A stretch of 64,000 nt of DNA from Zobellia uliginosa (GCF_018860745.1 NZ_JAHKPY010000003.1:496001-560000), one strand, 5' to 3'; shown: positions 44,113 through 54,111, counted from the first letter of the stretch. Numbers and translations are program-made. The notes: a model not told the origin generated them from the letters alone.

Positions 44113-45519
44113 ATGAGTTCATACGATGTAGCCATTATTGGCTCAGGACCAGGAGGATACGTAGCAGCAATACGTTGTGCGCAATTGGGATTGAAAACGG
44201 CAATAATCGAAAAGTACAGCACTTTAGGGGGGACCTGTCTTAATGTTGGTTGCATACCATCAAAGGCTTTGTTGGATTCTTCTCACCACTACGAAGATGC
44301 TGTCAAGCATTTTGAAGCACACGGGATTGATATTCCTGGAGAAATAAAAGTGAATCTAGAGCAGATGATTGCTAGAAAGGCAGCTGTTGTAAAACAGACG
44401 TGCGATGGTGTTAAGTTCTTAATGGATAAAAATAAAATTGATGTTTTTGAAGGGATGGGTAGTTTTAAGGATGCTACTCACGTCAATATTAAAAAGAACG
44501 ATGGTAGTACAGAGACAATTGAAGCTAAGAATTCGATAATTGCTACCGGAAGTAAGCCTGCAAGTCTTCCGTTTATTAAAATTGATAAGGATCGGATTAT
44601 AACTTCTACAGAAGCTTTGACTTTAAAAGAAATTCCAAAGCACCTTATTATTATTGGTGGTGGCGTGATCGGTCTGGAATTAGGCCAGGTGTATAAACGT
44701 CTTGGTGCCGATGTAACTGTGGTTGAGTACATGGATAGAATTATACCTACTATGGATGCTTCCCTTTCCAAAGAATTAACAAAGGTTCTAAAGAAACAGA
44801 AGGTAAAATTCAATCTTTCGAGCAAAGTTAAATCTGTAGAAAGAAAAGGCGACGAAGTTATTGTGAAGGCCGATGATAAAAAAGGCAAAGAGATAGAGTT
44901 AAAAGGTGATTACTGTCTTGTGGCCGTAGGTAGAAAACCCTATACGGATGGTTTAAATGTTGAAGCTGCCGGCGTTAAATTAGATGCCAGAGGTAAGGTA
45001 GAGGTAAACGAACATTTACAGACTTCAGCTTCTAATATTTATGCGATCGGAGATGTTGTTCGTGGTGCTATGTTGGCTCACAAGGCAGAGGAAGAAGGTA
45101 CTATGGTTGCTGAGCAATTAGCGGGTCAGAAACCTCATATTGATTATAATTTGATTCCCGGTGTTGTTTATACTTGGCCAGAAGTAGCTTCTGTTGGTAA
45201 AACTGAAGAAGAGCTTAAGGAAGCCGGTATAGAATATAAAGTAGGTCAATTTCCAATGCGCGCATTAGGTCGTTCTAGAGCCAGTATGGATTTAGACGGA
45301 TTCGTAAAAATATTAGCGGATAAGAAAACAGATGAAGTTTTAGGAGTGCACATGATAGGAGCCCGTAGTGCAGATTTAATTGCGGAAGCGGTTACTGCAA
45401 TGGAATTCCGTGCATCTGCAGAGGATATTTCAAGAATGAGTCACGCGCATCCTACTTTTGCCGAAGCGGTGAAAGAAGCGGCGTTGGCAGCCACGGAAGA
45501 CCGTGCGTTACATATTTAG
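44113..45519 (+). CDS. lpdA: Dihydrolipoyl dehydrogenase
   Basis: A 468-residue FAD disulfide oxidoreductase (E3) of 2-oxoacid dehydrogenase complexes and the glycine cleavage system. It reoxidises dihydrolipoamide with NAD. FAD site 'IIGSGPGGYVAAIRCAQLG'; redox pair C42/C47 in 'GGTCLNVGCIPSKALL'; NAD site 'IIIGGGVIGLELGQVYKRLG'; 'IYAIGDVVRG'; and the catalytic His-Glu pair in 'HAHPTFAEAVKEA'. It stands alone with its own terminator, so it probably serves several complexes. Confidence 0.97.
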   Translation: MSSYDVAIIGSGPGGYVAAIRCAQLGLKTAIIEKYSTLGGTCLNVGCIPSKALLDSSHHYEDAVKHFEAHGIDIPGEIKVNLEQMIARKAAVVKQTCDGVKFLMDKNKIDVFEGMGSFKDATHVNIKKNDGSTETIEAKNSIIATGSKPASLPFIKIDKDRIITSTEALTLKEIPKHLIIIGGGVIGLELGQVYKRLGADVTVVEYMDRIIPTMDASLSKELTKVLKKQKVKFNLSSKVKSVERKGDEVIVKADDKKGKEIELKGDYCLVAVGRKPYTDGLNVEAAGVKLDARGKVEVNEHLQTSASNIYAIGDVVRGAMLAHKAEEEGTMVAEQLAGQKPHIDYNLIPGVVYTWPEVASVGKTEEELKEAGIEYKVGQFPMRALGRSRASMDLDGFVKILADKKTDEVLGVHMIGARSADLIAEAVTAMEFRASAEDISRMSHAHPTFAEAVKEAALAATEDRALHI

Positions 45520-45540
45520 ATTTAAGGACACCATAAATAA

Positions 45541-45576
45541 AAATCCCGTCTGATGAAATTAGACGGGATTTTTTTG
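45541..45576. terminator. Bidirectional terminator after lpdA
   Basis: AAATCCCGTCT (45541-45551) pairs with AGACGGGATTT (45561-45571), followed by T-run, and is preceded by A-run. It ends lpdA and the convergent CDGSH gene, whose stop is at 45583. Confidence 0.9.
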
Positions 45577-45582
45577 TTGTAA

Positions 45583-45810
45583 TTATTTATGGCTTCCGTC
45601 GCAATAGGGAGGGTTACTGGTTAGTTTACAGGTGCAAATTCGTGCATCTTTGTCTTCATCCACTTCAAAAACCAAGGAGCCGGGTTTAGCATGTTGTTTA
45701 TGCGAACCGTCGCAAAAAACGTTTGTTTCTGAATGCCCACACGTACACCATGCGTATCTTTTATTTTTCTCTAGGGCTAATTTAACGGGGGTAAACTTTT
45801 GATCACTCAT
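45583..45810 (-). CDS. CDGSH iron-sulfur protein with two clusters
   Basis: A 75-residue soluble protein with two mitoNEET-type motifs. The first is 'CTCGHSETNVFCDGSH' (about 22-37) and the second 'CTCKLTSNPPYCDGSH' (about 59-74). Each supplies three Cys and one His to a labile [2Fe-2S] cluster, as in Miner2/MiNT-like proteins. The second ends at the C-terminus. Roles in iron-sulfur or redox balance are likely; no specific partner is adjacent. Unusually for CDGSH proteins of some bacteria, there is no membrane segment. Confidence 0.95.
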   Translation of the reverse strand: MSDQKFTPVKLALEKNKRYAWCTCGHSETNVFCDGSHKQHAKPGSLVFEVDEDKDARICTCKLTSNPPYCDGSHK

Positions 45811-46014
45811 TATAGTCGTTATCTTAAATTTTGGTTGAAAACCTTAAAAATAAAGGATTCCTGTCTAGGGCTTATGTTTTAGGGGTTATTTGTATTCAAT
45901 CCTAATAGGAGGAGCTGGGTTTGGATTAAGGTGTATTGGTGCTAATCCTATTGCGAGGCCTATTTTTTAAGTAACAGATACTTCTATGGCCTGGATTTAT
46001 ATCATCTATATGGT

Positions 46015-47214
46015 TCAATTTTTTGCTAAGCCAACTCTTCTTAGAAATCTAAAAAATTGATTTTTTGATATTTGGAAAACCTGTATGGCTAGAATTTCAA
46101 TTTTAGCCTGTGCAAACCTAAGAACGATTGCCAGCCTTAACTTTACAGCTTCTTTATTGTCTTCATATTTAAGTGCAGTGTAAGTGCAAACAACCATAAA
46201 CGTGAAGGCTCCTAAAATTGATATAGTAGGCGTAAGGGAGTGATTAAGAAACCGATACAACCCTAGCCCTGTAAACGTGCCGTAAAGAATAATAAAATGA
46301 ATGATGTAGATAGATAATGTACTTTGTCCAATTTTCAGAACCGTCCTGTTTTTCAGTAAGCTTCTGAATAGCATAAACACACTGAAAACAATTAATACAT
46401 CTCCTAATCTTATGAATAAGTAATTATTAAAGTAAATATTAGCAAATAACTGTAAATCAGTCCATTTTGAAATTATCAAAAACAAATCCGATGAAAAAAG
46501 AATAAGTAATGCCCCAGTTATTGCAAAAAGCGGAATAGCTACTGAATATAAGTACTTGGAATTTTTAAATTTCGTAAAAACAACAGAAAGAAAGCCTCCA
46601 AATGCGGCATAGCCAAACCAAGGTATAATTGTAAATACGGAGCCGTTCGCCTTCGTTAGGTAGTTGGCAAAAGCATTCGGAAGAAATGAAAACCCCCAAG
46701 TCTTATAGGTAGGCTCAAAAATAAACAACAGAGCGGTTATGCTTAACAGGGCCAAAGGAAAGGAATATTTTTTTTGCTTTTGAGCTAGAAGATATATGCC
46801 AATGATGCCTAATAAAGAAAGACCAATACAATGCAGAACATCTACAAGGTAGAAAGAGTCGTAAAATTTACCTTGAAGAAGGCCAAAAAGATTCATTCGG
46901 AGTAGGTATCCAATAAAAAGTAGCTCAAGGCCTCTTCGTACTCCTTTTTTAACCCTGGGATTTTGAATTCCGGTTTTGTCACCTTTAATCAAAAGGTACG
47001 TAAATATAAAGCCGGAAACCGTAAAGAATACTGGTGCTGTAATACCTCTAAAGTATTTCCAAATAGAAAAAGAGGTGCTTGTGCCATCTCTAAAGGCAGT
47101 ATCAAGTAGCCCATCTATAAAATGCCCTTGTAGCATCATTAAGATAGCCCATGCTCGCATGGCATCAATAAAGTATAGTCTTGTTGTTTTATTTTCCAAT
47201 ACTGATAATTTCAA
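46015..47214 (-). CDS. DUF1624/heparan-alpha-glucosaminide N-acetyltransferase-like membrane protein
   Basis: A 399-residue inner-membrane protein with about ten helices. It begins with the family element 'LYFIDAMRAWAILMMLQGHF', followed by 'YFRGITAPVFFTVSGFIFTY' and 'VDVLHCIGLSLLGIIGIYLL'. The fold is that of membrane acyltransferases (COG3503/DUF1624 group) that carry an acetyl group across the membrane to a sugar or glycan. Substrate unknown. The N-terminal soluble part is short, and the C-terminal 50 residues are basic and cytoplasmic. Divergent to the FMN reductase gene. Confidence 0.8.
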   Translation of the reverse strand: MKLSVLENKTTRLYFIDAMRAWAILMMLQGHFIDGLLDTAFRDGTSTSFSIWKYFRGITAPVFFTVSGFIFTYLLIKGDKTGIQNPRVKKGVRRGLELLFIGYLLRMNLFGLLQGKFYDSFYLVDVLHCIGLSLLGIIGIYLLAQKQKKYSFPLALLSITALLFIFEPTYKTWGFSFLPNAFANYLTKANGSVFTIIPWFGYAAFGGFLSVVFTKFKNSKYLYSVAIPLFAITGALLILFSSDLFLIISKWTDLQLFANIYFNNYLFIRLGDVLIVFSVFMLFRSLLKNRTVLKIGQSTLSIYIIHFIILYGTFTGLGLYRFLNHSLTPTISILGAFTFMVVCTYTALKYEDNKEAVKLRLAIVLRFAQAKIEILAIQVFQISKNQFFRFLRRVGLAKN

Positions 47215-47420
47215 TAGTTGACAAAAGCATCATTAAAACTCAAAACTTTGCATTTTAGTGCGTGTACTCATAATGGCTGTCAAATGCAAACAACAGGTTT
47301 AGCTGTCTTATATACTTGTAATACAGTTAGTTTGGATGTTTGCGATGCAAAATTAGATAAAATACTCGCAATTCAACTGTATTTGCTATATTTTCGCTAA
47401 AACACATTAAACAATCAATT

Positions 47421-47954
47421 ATGGCTTCGATATTAGCATTTGCCGGTAGTAATTCTTCTAAATCAATAAATTATCAATTGGTAAAACATACGGCTTCAAT
47501 AATAGAAGGTCATAAAGTTCATTTGTTGAATATGGCTAATTTCCCTTTTCCAATGTTTAGTGAGGACTACGAAAGAGATAATGGGTACTCAAACTCACTT
47601 GTTGAGCTTAAGAACGACATGATTAAGGCAGATGGTATTATTGTTTCGGTAAATGAACATAACAGTGCTCCATCAGCATATTTTAAAAATTTAACGGATT
47701 GGCTTTCTCGTGTGGAGCGTAAATTTTTAGATGGTAAGCCAGTACTTTTGATGTCTACTTCTGGAGGTCAACGAGGAGGTGTTTCGGCCTTGGAGGCTAC
47801 TAAAGCTGTTTTGCCAAGATTTGGGGCAGATGTAGCTGCAACATTTACTCTTCCTTCCTTTCAAGAGAATTTTAAAGAAAAAGCGGGTATCGTTAACGCA
47901 GAGCTTGCCGAGGAACATCGTGCCGCAGTAGACCAATTTTTAAGTAAACTTTAA
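47421..47954 (+). CDS. NADPH-dependent FMN reductase-family flavoprotein
   Basis: A 177-residue flavodoxin-fold oxidoreductase. The FMN phosphate loop is 'LAFAGSNSSKSINYQLVKH', followed by 'VHLLNMANFPFPMFSEDY', the isoalloxazine loop 'SVNEHNSAPSAYFKNLTDW', and 'LLMSTSGGQRGG'. Members reduce quinones, azo dyes or metals. It begins a same-strand series with pabB (12 bases downstream), tilS and dsbD. Physiological substrate unknown. Confidence 0.92.
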   Translation: MASILAFAGSNSSKSINYQLVKHTASIIEGHKVHLLNMANFPFPMFSEDYERDNGYSNSLVELKNDMIKADGIIVSVNEHNSAPSAYFKNLTDWLSRVERKFLDGKPVLLMSTSGGQRGGVSALEATKAVLPRFGADVAATFTLPSFQENFKEKAGIVNAELAEEHRAAVDQFLSKL

Positions 47955-47966
47955 AGCAACATTCAT

Positions 47967-49262
47967 TTGCGCATTTCTGCTTCGTTCACTGTTTCTGATA
48001 TTGCAAGATTTAAAGAACGGCTTTTGCTTTGGGCTCAACAATTTGAAGAGATTGTTTGGTTGGATAGCAACGAGCATCATGGTAAGTACAGTTCCTTTGA
48101 TGCTTTACTGGCCGTTGATGCACTAACAACAATTAAGACGGATAGTGATGAAGCCTTTAAAAAGTTAAAGGAGTTTCAGGGGCAAGCCAAAGATTATATT
48201 TTCGGGTATCTTTCATATGATCTGAAAAATGATGTGGAACGTCTATCTTCCAAGAATGATGATGGGCTAGGGTTTGCAGAGTTGTTTTTCTTTCAGCCTA
48301 AAAAGATAATTAAAATTACAGGAAACACCGTTCTTTTTGAGTATTTGCTTATGGTGGATGATGAAGTTCAATCTGATTTTGAATTGATTTCAAAAGGTTT
48401 AAGGGTTGAGGAGCCTACAGTGATTACGGAAAACATCAGAATCAAACTCCGCATTTTTAAGGACGAGTACTTTCGGCAGGTAAGGAAAATGCTGAACCAT
48501 ATTCATCGTGGTGATATTTATGAAGCTAATTTTTGTCAAGAGTTTTACGCGGAAGACACTCAAATCAGTCCATTTAAGACCTATCAGAAGCTAAATAAGA
48601 TATCGGAGGCCCCGTTTGCGTCATTTCTTAGGGTGTACGATAACTTTTTGCTTTCGGCCTCTCCAGAGCGCTATTTGCGAAAAGAAGGTGAAAAGATAAT
48701 TTCTCAACCTATAAAGGGAACGGCAAAGAGAGCATCTGAGGTTGAGGAGGATAAACGACTGATAACAGCTCTAAAAGGCGACCCCAAGGAGCGAGCGGAA
48801 AATATAATGATTGTAGACCTGGTTCGTAATGACCTGTCCAAAAGCGCTTTAAAGGGTAGTGTGGAGGTAGAGGAGCTATGCGAGGTCTATACCTTTGAAC
48901 AGGTGCATCAAATGATTTCTACCGTGGTGGCCAATGTGGCAGAGAATGTAAACCCTGTGGATATCATTAAACAAACTTTTCCTATGGGAAGTATGACCGG
49001 CGCTCCTAAGGTATCCGCCATGAAAATAATAGAGGAACTGGAGGCTTTTAAAAGGGGTTTGTACAGTGGAGCAGTAGGGTATTTTACCCCAAGAGGCGAT
49101 TTTGATTTTAATGTAGTGATACGCAGTATTCTTTATAATGCTACCAAAAAATACGTATCGTATTCCGTGGGAGGTGCAATTACAGCAAAAGCGATTCCTG
49201 AGAAAGAATATGAAGAGTGCTTGTTGAAGGCGAAGGCTATGCGCGAAGTTCTGGAAGGTTAG
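47967..49262 (+). CDS. pabB: Aminodeoxychorismate synthase component I
   Basis: A 431-residue chorismate-using enzyme of folate (p-aminobenzoate) synthesis. The decisive residue is K250 in 'SQPIKGTAKRA', since PabB uses this Lys for covalent catalysis whereas anthranilate synthase has Ala (PIAGT). The chorismate-binding domain also shows 'HIHRGDIYEANFCQEF', 'LVRNDLSKSA', 'FPMGSMTGAPKVSAMKIIEE' and 'YSGAVGYFTPRGDFDFNV'. The start codon is TTG at 47967. The N-terminal 150 residues are less conserved, as usual in this family. No glutaminase partner (pabA) or aminotransferase fusion is visible nearby. Confidence 0.92.
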   Translation: MRISASFTVSDIARFKERLLLWAQQFEEIVWLDSNEHHGKYSSFDALLAVDALTTIKTDSDEAFKKLKEFQGQAKDYIFGYLSYDLKNDVERLSSKNDDGLGFAELFFFQPKKIIKITGNTVLFEYLLMVDDEVQSDFELISKGLRVEEPTVITENIRIKLRIFKDEYFRQVRKMLNHIHRGDIYEANFCQEFYAEDTQISPFKTYQKLNKISEAPFASFLRVYDNFLLSASPERYLRKEGEKIISQPIKGTAKRASEVEEDKRLITALKGDPKERAENIMIVDLVRNDLSKSALKGSVEVEELCEVYTFEQVHQMISTVVANVAENVNPVDIIKQTFPMGSMTGAPKVSAMKIIEELEAFKRGLYSGAVGYFTPRGDFDFNVVIRSILYNATKKYVSYSVGGAITAKAIPEKEYEECLLKAKAMREVLEG

Positions 49263-49324
49263 GCCTTGGAAAACGTAAGCTTGTTTGCTACTTCTAAATT
49301 GTAATTCTTGATTACCTTTGTGAT

Positions 49325-50629
49325 GTGTTAGAGGAGTTCCATGAACATATCGTAACCAATTTTCAAAACGTGCTGAAAAGTAAATTTCTGCTAGCTTGTA
49401 GTGGGGGTTTGGATAGTGTTGTATTGGTTGATCTTTGCAGTAAGTCTAAATTGGATTTTGCTATAGCACATTGTAATTTTAATTTAAGAGGCGAAGCTAG
49501 TAATGGTGATGAGGCGTTTGTGCGGGAATTATCTTTGTTGAACGATAAAAAATTTTACATAACTAATTTTGATACAATTGGTTATGTTAAAAAAAATAAA
49601 GTATCAATTCAAGTGGGGGCAAGAGAGTTAAGATATGATTGGTTTGCAAAAATAATGCAAGAAAATGATATTGGAACCTTGGTTACGGCACATCATATAG
49701 ATGATAGTGTGGAGACTTTTTTGATCAATCTTTCTAGGGGAACGGGTATAGATGGTTTGACTGGAATTCCTGAAAAAACGGATACATTGTCAAGGCCACT
49801 TCTTCGCTTTTCAAGAAGTCAAATTTTGGAGTATGCGCAGTCCCAGAAATTACGGTGGCGAGAAGATGCTAGTAATGCGGATACTAAATATCTGAGGAAT
49901 AAAATCAGACATGAAATCGTTCCTTTACTGAAAGATTTGAATCCCTCTTTTTTAAAGAACTTTACAAAAACCCAAGATTACCTTTCTGAAAGTGCGGCTT
50001 TAATTGATTCTCAGGTTAAAGAATTGAAATCGCGGTTATTTAAGGGAGACACTGGTGTTATTCGCATCTCAATAGCAGAACTGTTGAAATTAGAACCTGT
50101 TTCAGCTTACATCCATGCTTTATTTAAGAGCTACGGCTTTACTGAGTGGAATGATGTAGAAAATCTTCTATCGGCTATGAGCGGTAAGAAAATTTATTCT
50201 AAAACCCATCGTTTGGTTAAGGATAGAGAGTTTCTCTTGTTAACGGAGGTTAAGGAGGAGGCAGATGCTCAATATCAAGTGCTGGATGGGCAAATGGAGA
50301 TTTTAGAACCTGTTCAACTTAAGATTGAAACAGTAAACGACCTTTCGGTAAAAAACAAGAACACACTCTACATTGATAAAAAAGCGTTAAAGTACCCGTT
50401 AACGATAAGGAAATGGAAAAATGGCGACTACTTTTACCCTTTGGGAATGAAAGGAAGAAAAAAGCTTTCTAAGTTTTTTAAAGATGAGAAAATAGATGTG
50501 GTTTCCAAAGAGCAACAATGGTTGCTTTGTAGTGGTGAAGAGGTGGTATGGATAATAGGTAGACGGGCAGATGAACGTTTTAAAGTAACAGAAAATACAA
50601 GTGATATTTTAAAATTCACATTAAATTGA
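49325..50629 (+). CDS. tilS: tRNA(Ile)-lysidine synthetase
   Basis: A 434-residue essential tRNA-modifying enzyme that puts lysine on C34 of the tRNA(Ile) reading AUA. The PP-loop ATPase motif is 'LACSGGLDSVVLVDL' (about 23-37). It is followed by 'FAIAHCNFNLRG', 'VTAHHIDDSVETFLINLSRG' and 'TKYLRNKIRHEIVPLL'. The C-terminal substrate domain is recognised by 'WKNGDYFYPLGMKGRKKLSKF' and ends near 'WIIGRRADERFKV'. The start codon is GTG at 49325. The stop overlaps the dsbD start by one base (TGATG). Confidence 0.96.
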   Translation: MLEEFHEHIVTNFQNVLKSKFLLACSGGLDSVVLVDLCSKSKLDFAIAHCNFNLRGEASNGDEAFVRELSLLNDKKFYITNFDTIGYVKKNKVSIQVGARELRYDWFAKIMQENDIGTLVTAHHIDDSVETFLINLSRGTGIDGLTGIPEKTDTLSRPLLRFSRSQILEYAQSQKLRWREDASNADTKYLRNKIRHEIVPLLKDLNPSFLKNFTKTQDYLSESAALIDSQVKELKSRLFKGDTGVIRISIAELLKLEPVSAYIHALFKSYGFTEWNDVENLLSAMSGKKIYSKTHRLVKDREFLLLTEVKEEADAQYQVLDGQMEILEPVQLKIETVNDLSVKNKNTLYIDKKALKYPLTIRKWKNGDYFYPLGMKGRKKLSKFFKDEKIDVVSKEQQWLLCSGEEVVWIIGRRADERFKVTENTSDILKFTLN

Positions 50630-52596
50630 TGAAGCATATAATAGTATTTACCGCGTTGTTTTTTAGTGTTTTAAGTGTTTTTTCTCAGGATGATGATAAT
50701 CCGGTGAAATGGTCGCAAGAAGTAAAGAAAATCAACGATACGGATTATGAGTTGGTACTTAAAGGAGATATTGCTGAAGGTTGGCATATCTTTTCACAAT
50801 TCACCTCAGAAGGTGGTTCTTTGCCAAGTGAGTTTGATTATAAAAAAGTTGGTGAAGGGTATGAGCTTTTGGGTAAAACTGTAGAGAGTGAGACAGTGGT
50901 GGAATACAGTGATGTTTTTGAAGTAGATGAAACTTTTTTCAAAGAAACTGCCATTTTTACCCAGAAAATACGGTTGCTAGATTCTAGTGTAAACCAGATT
51001 GACATTAATCTTTTCTACCAGGTGTGTAAGGAGGTTTGTATTCCGGTAGACCAAGATTTTAGTTTTGTTCTTGATGGCGGTGCTGCGGTAAAAGAAGAAA
51101 AAATTATAGATGAACACAGTAAAACTCTAGGAGCGGCATTAAAGCTAGACCTAAAGAAAAGAGAGCTTTTAGGAAATTCCCATGATGGGGTTGAGACAGG
51201 ATCTAGTCTTTGGATGATTTTTGGCTTAGGGTTTTTAGGTGGATTAATAGCATTGTTAACGCCTTGTGTTTTTCCAATGATTCCGCTTACGGTGTCTTTC
51301 TTTACCAAACATTCACAGCAGAAATCAAAAGGTATTATAAATGCCCTGTTATACGGTCTTTTTATTGTTTTGATATACTTTTTACTCAGTTTGCCTTTCC
51401 ATATTTTCGATTCGGTAGATTCTCAAATATTGAATACGATAGCTACTAATATTTGGCTGAACATAGCATTTTTCTTGATTTTCGTTTTCTTTTCGTTTTC
51501 CTTCTTTGGTTATTATGAATTGACATTGCCTAGTTCTTGGGCCAATAAGATGGATGCTGCTTCTTCTAAAATAGGAGGGGTCATGGGTATTTTCTTTATG
51601 GCGGTTACCTTAGCAATCGTTTCTTTCTCCTGTACGGGTCCTATTTTAGGAGGGCTTTTAGGAAGTACCGTCTTGGAAGAGGGTGATGTAGCGGTAAATC
51701 TTTCTGCGGGCATGACCGGTTTTGGTGTTGCATTAGCGTTACCGTTTGCTCTTTTTGCCTTGTTTCCTGCTTGGTTGAATTCTTTGCCAAAGTCCGGTGG
51801 GTGGATGACAACCGTAAAAGTGGTGTTAGGGTTTTTGGAATTGGCATTGGCACTTAAGTTCCTTTCTAATGCGGATTTGGTTGGTAATTGGGGTATTCTA
51901 AAACGAGAAATATTTTTGGGTATATGGATAGTGTTGTTTGTTTTATTGACACTATATCTTTTTGGGGTTTTCAAATTTCCTCATGATGGTCCTAAAAAGA
52001 AACTTTCTTTAGGGCGAAAAGCAATAGGTTTCCTTAGTGCTGGCTTTTCAATCTATATTATATTGGGCCTTTTAGGAGTTTCCAGCCTAAAATTGTTGAG
52101 TGGTTTTCCGCCACCGGCATTCTATAGTGTTTTTGAAACCGAAAGCGATTGTCCTCTGGGTATCAACTGTTTTAAAGATTTTGAAGAAGGCGTAGCGTAT
52201 GCAAAGGAGGTAAATAAGCCAATTCTATTGGATTTTACGGGTTGGGCATGTGTCAACTGTAGAAAAATGGAGGAAAACGTTTGGAGTGAGCCTGATGTGT
52301 ATGAGATTTTAAAAGAAGATTATGTTCTTATCTCACTATACGTAGATGATCGAAAGGAGTTGCCAGAGTCTGAGCAATTCGATTTTAAATATGATACAGG
52401 CCGTGTAAAACATATTGAAACCATAGGGCAGAAGTGGGGTACTTTTCAGACGGTTAATTTTAATGCGGCCTCTCAGCCGTATTATGTTCTAATGTCGCCA
52501 GATTTGGAAATCTTGAATAATGCCGTTCAGTACACGGATGGTGATGTGTATCTGGAATGGCTTTTAGAAGGGCTGAATAATTTCGAGGAAAAATAG
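50629..52596 (+). CDS. dsbD: DsbD-family thiol:disulfide interchange protein
   Basis: A 655-residue transmembrane electron carrier. It moves reducing power from cytoplasmic thioredoxin to periplasmic thiols. After a signal peptide (1-20, 'VFSQDD') comes an alpha domain (about 22-160) with C133/C137 in 'CKEVCIP'. About eight helices follow, with the buried Cys in 'LLTPCVFPMIPLTVSFFTK' and 'SFSCTGPILGGLLG'. A C-terminal thioredoxin domain has C541-x-x-C544 in 'GWACVNCRKME'. The start at ATG 50629 overlaps the tilS stop. The C-terminal domain and helix number fit complete Bacteroidota DsbD. Confidence 0.93.
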   Translation: MKHIIVFTALFFSVLSVFSQDDDNPVKWSQEVKKINDTDYELVLKGDIAEGWHIFSQFTSEGGSLPSEFDYKKVGEGYELLGKTVESETVVEYSDVFEVDETFFKETAIFTQKIRLLDSSVNQIDINLFYQVCKEVCIPVDQDFSFVLDGGAAVKEEKIIDEHSKTLGAALKLDLKKRELLGNSHDGVETGSSLWMIFGLGFLGGLIALLTPCVFPMIPLTVSFFTKHSQQKSKGIINALLYGLFIVLIYFLLSLPFHIFDSVDSQILNTIATNIWLNIAFFLIFVFFSFSFFGYYELTLPSSWANKMDAASSKIGGVMGIFFMAVTLAIVSFSCTGPILGGLLGSTVLEEGDVAVNLSAGMTGFGVALALPFALFALFPAWLNSLPKSGGWMTTVKVVLGFLELALALKFLSNADLVGNWGILKREIFLGIWIVLFVLLTLYLFGVFKFPHDGPKKKLSLGRKAIGFLSAGFSIYIILGLLGVSSLKLLSGFPPPAFYSVFETESDCPLGINCFKDFEEGVAYAKEVNKPILLDFTGWACVNCRKMEENVWSEPDVYEILKEDYVLISLYVDDRKELPESEQFDFKYDTGRVKHIETIGQKWGTFQTVNFNAASQPYYVLMSPDLEILNNAVQYTDGDVYLEWLLEGLNNFEEK

Positions 52597-52625
52597 AATT
52601 TATCTTTCACATACTAAATAGAAAA

Positions 52626-52657
52626 TAAAAAGGCCGCCATATAAAGGCGACCTTTTG
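52626..52657. terminator. Hairpin between convergent dsbD and metalloprotease genes
   Basis: AAAAGG-CCGCC pairs with GGCGA-CCTTTT around ATATAAA, with one mismatch, followed by weak T-rich sequence. It probably works in both directions. Confidence 0.55.
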
Positions 52658-52678
52658 CATTAAATATCTATAAAATAA

Positions 52679-53836
52679 TTATCTAGCGACACTTCTTGGT
52701 GCTGCCGTATTTGTAATTGAGTTTAACTCTGTAAGAAAAGCCAGGTGTACTGCTTCTTGACTAAGAATTTTGCCTTTTTTCTTTGCGCCATTGGCTAAGT
52801 CATAACCAGCTTTAGCTGCAGCTAAACGTTGTGCAGGCGTACCGTGATGGCCAGGATTTTCAAAACCACAATCACCTATATTAAAAAAAGCAGATAAAAA
52901 GTCTTCAACGCGTTTCCAGTTATAAGTGGCTCCTCTTTTGTGGGTTAGATAGTAACCTGTAATGAAGTCAGCTTCTAGTTCGGTCATTCTAGTAGATTCA
53001 GGAGTGTTACTAAACGCAGGTAATGGGTATTCCCAGTTTTCAAAGTTTAAGAATTGTATTTGGTGCCCCCATTCATGGGCTAAAATACTTGACCAAACCA
53101 CTTTTGGGTCTAGACCAGTATCTTCAAGTAATGTTATGATACCGTCACCAATTACAATTGTCCTGTCAAAAGTGGCAAAACCATCTGATGCAAAAAATGG
53201 GTTTTCAGGTATTTGGTCGCTACCAATATTAAAAGTCTCCGCAATGCCCAAGATATAATCAATTTCTTCTGCAGGCGCATCGGAGTAATTTTCATAAACG
53301 TACCGGATAAAGTCTAAATCCTCTAGTGTAGCTGTATGTTGACCGTTTACGGTTATTGAATTACTCATATCCCAAAACTTTTCAAGACTCTTAGTACGTT
53401 GTTTCACGTAGTTCGTGTACTCTCCATCTGCTCCAAAGTAATCGGTGTTCTTGTTTTCGTATGCCGCTGCAATTTGGTTTATGGCAAAATAATCTTCTAG
53501 AATTATACTAATTGCATCAGGATTACCGTCCCATGCAGAGATAAAGCCATCTATTACCAGATTGTTATAATAATCCGCTACCTCATTAAAGGGAGTATCT
53601 TCACACTCACTAGGCTCAACTGCGCTAGATAAATTTAAATCGAGCTCAAATTCTCTTACAGCACCAGAGAAGTCTAGATTAAAATGACCATTAGTAGGTG
53701 TTTGAATTGAAGCCGTTGCATTCACAGCCGATGGCGCAGCAGTTTCTTCTATTTGAATGGAATCATCTGAACAGGAACCTAGCATTAGTCCAGTAGCTAC
53801 CGCTAGGGACAAAAGTTTTCTTTGATTTTTTTTCAT
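52679..53836 (-). CDS. Zinc metalloprotease-like lipoprotein
   Basis: A 385-residue surface lipoprotein. ATG at 53836 gives a lipoprotein signal with lipidated C22 in 'LMLGSCSDD'. The zinc motif H254-E-W-G-H258 in 'LAHEWGHQIQF' is followed by 'RMTELEADFITGYYLTHKRG', a likely third ligand as in the neutral zinc metallopeptidase (YpfJ-like) group, and 'HHGTPAQRLAAAKAGYDLAN'. The 200-residue region before the catalytic domain has no recognised family. It should be an extracytoplasmic protease, substrate unknown. Confidence 0.8.
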   Translation of the reverse strand: MKKNQRKLLSLAVATGLMLGSCSDDSIQIEETAAPSAVNATASIQTPTNGHFNLDFSGAVREFELDLNLSSAVEPSECEDTPFNEVADYYNNLVIDGFISAWDGNPDAISIILEDYFAINQIAAAYENKNTDYFGADGEYTNYVKQRTKSLEKFWDMSNSITVNGQHTATLEDLDFIRYVYENYSDAPAEEIDYILGIAETFNIGSDQIPENPFFASDGFATFDRTIVIGDGIITLLEDTGLDPKVVWSSILAHEWGHQIQFLNFENWEYPLPAFSNTPESTRMTELEADFITGYYLTHKRGATYNWKRVEDFLSAFFNIGDCGFENPGHHGTPAQRLAAAKAGYDLANGAKKKGKILSQEAVHLAFLTELNSITNTAAPRSVAR

Positions 53837-54111
53837 TTTTAGTGTTTTTTTATGATTTGCCCTGAAAGTATTAACTTTTTTTAACAAGAAGTGTTAAATA
53901 ACAAACAGATTGAGTAAGAATTAAGAAGAAAAATTGTAATTAGTTCGCTATGAGATTTATATAGTTGAAAGTTATACATATAGAAATGTTATTATTTTCA
54001 GTATTGTCTATAAGTTTAATGATTCCGTCTGGAAGGACTTAATAGTAGTTCGCCCATGAATTTTATTCGCCATATAAAAAATTCCTATATTACATGAAAA
54101 CTTGAAATTGA

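Noticed and set aside
47218-47400. 60-codon frame between the divergent DUF1624 and FMN reductase genes
   Set aside because: Lies in the promoter gap; Cys-rich translation with no family resemblance.
51513-51974. 153-codon minus-strand frame inside dsbD
   Set aside because: Antisense shadow of the transmembrane region; Lys/Pro-rich translation without a family.
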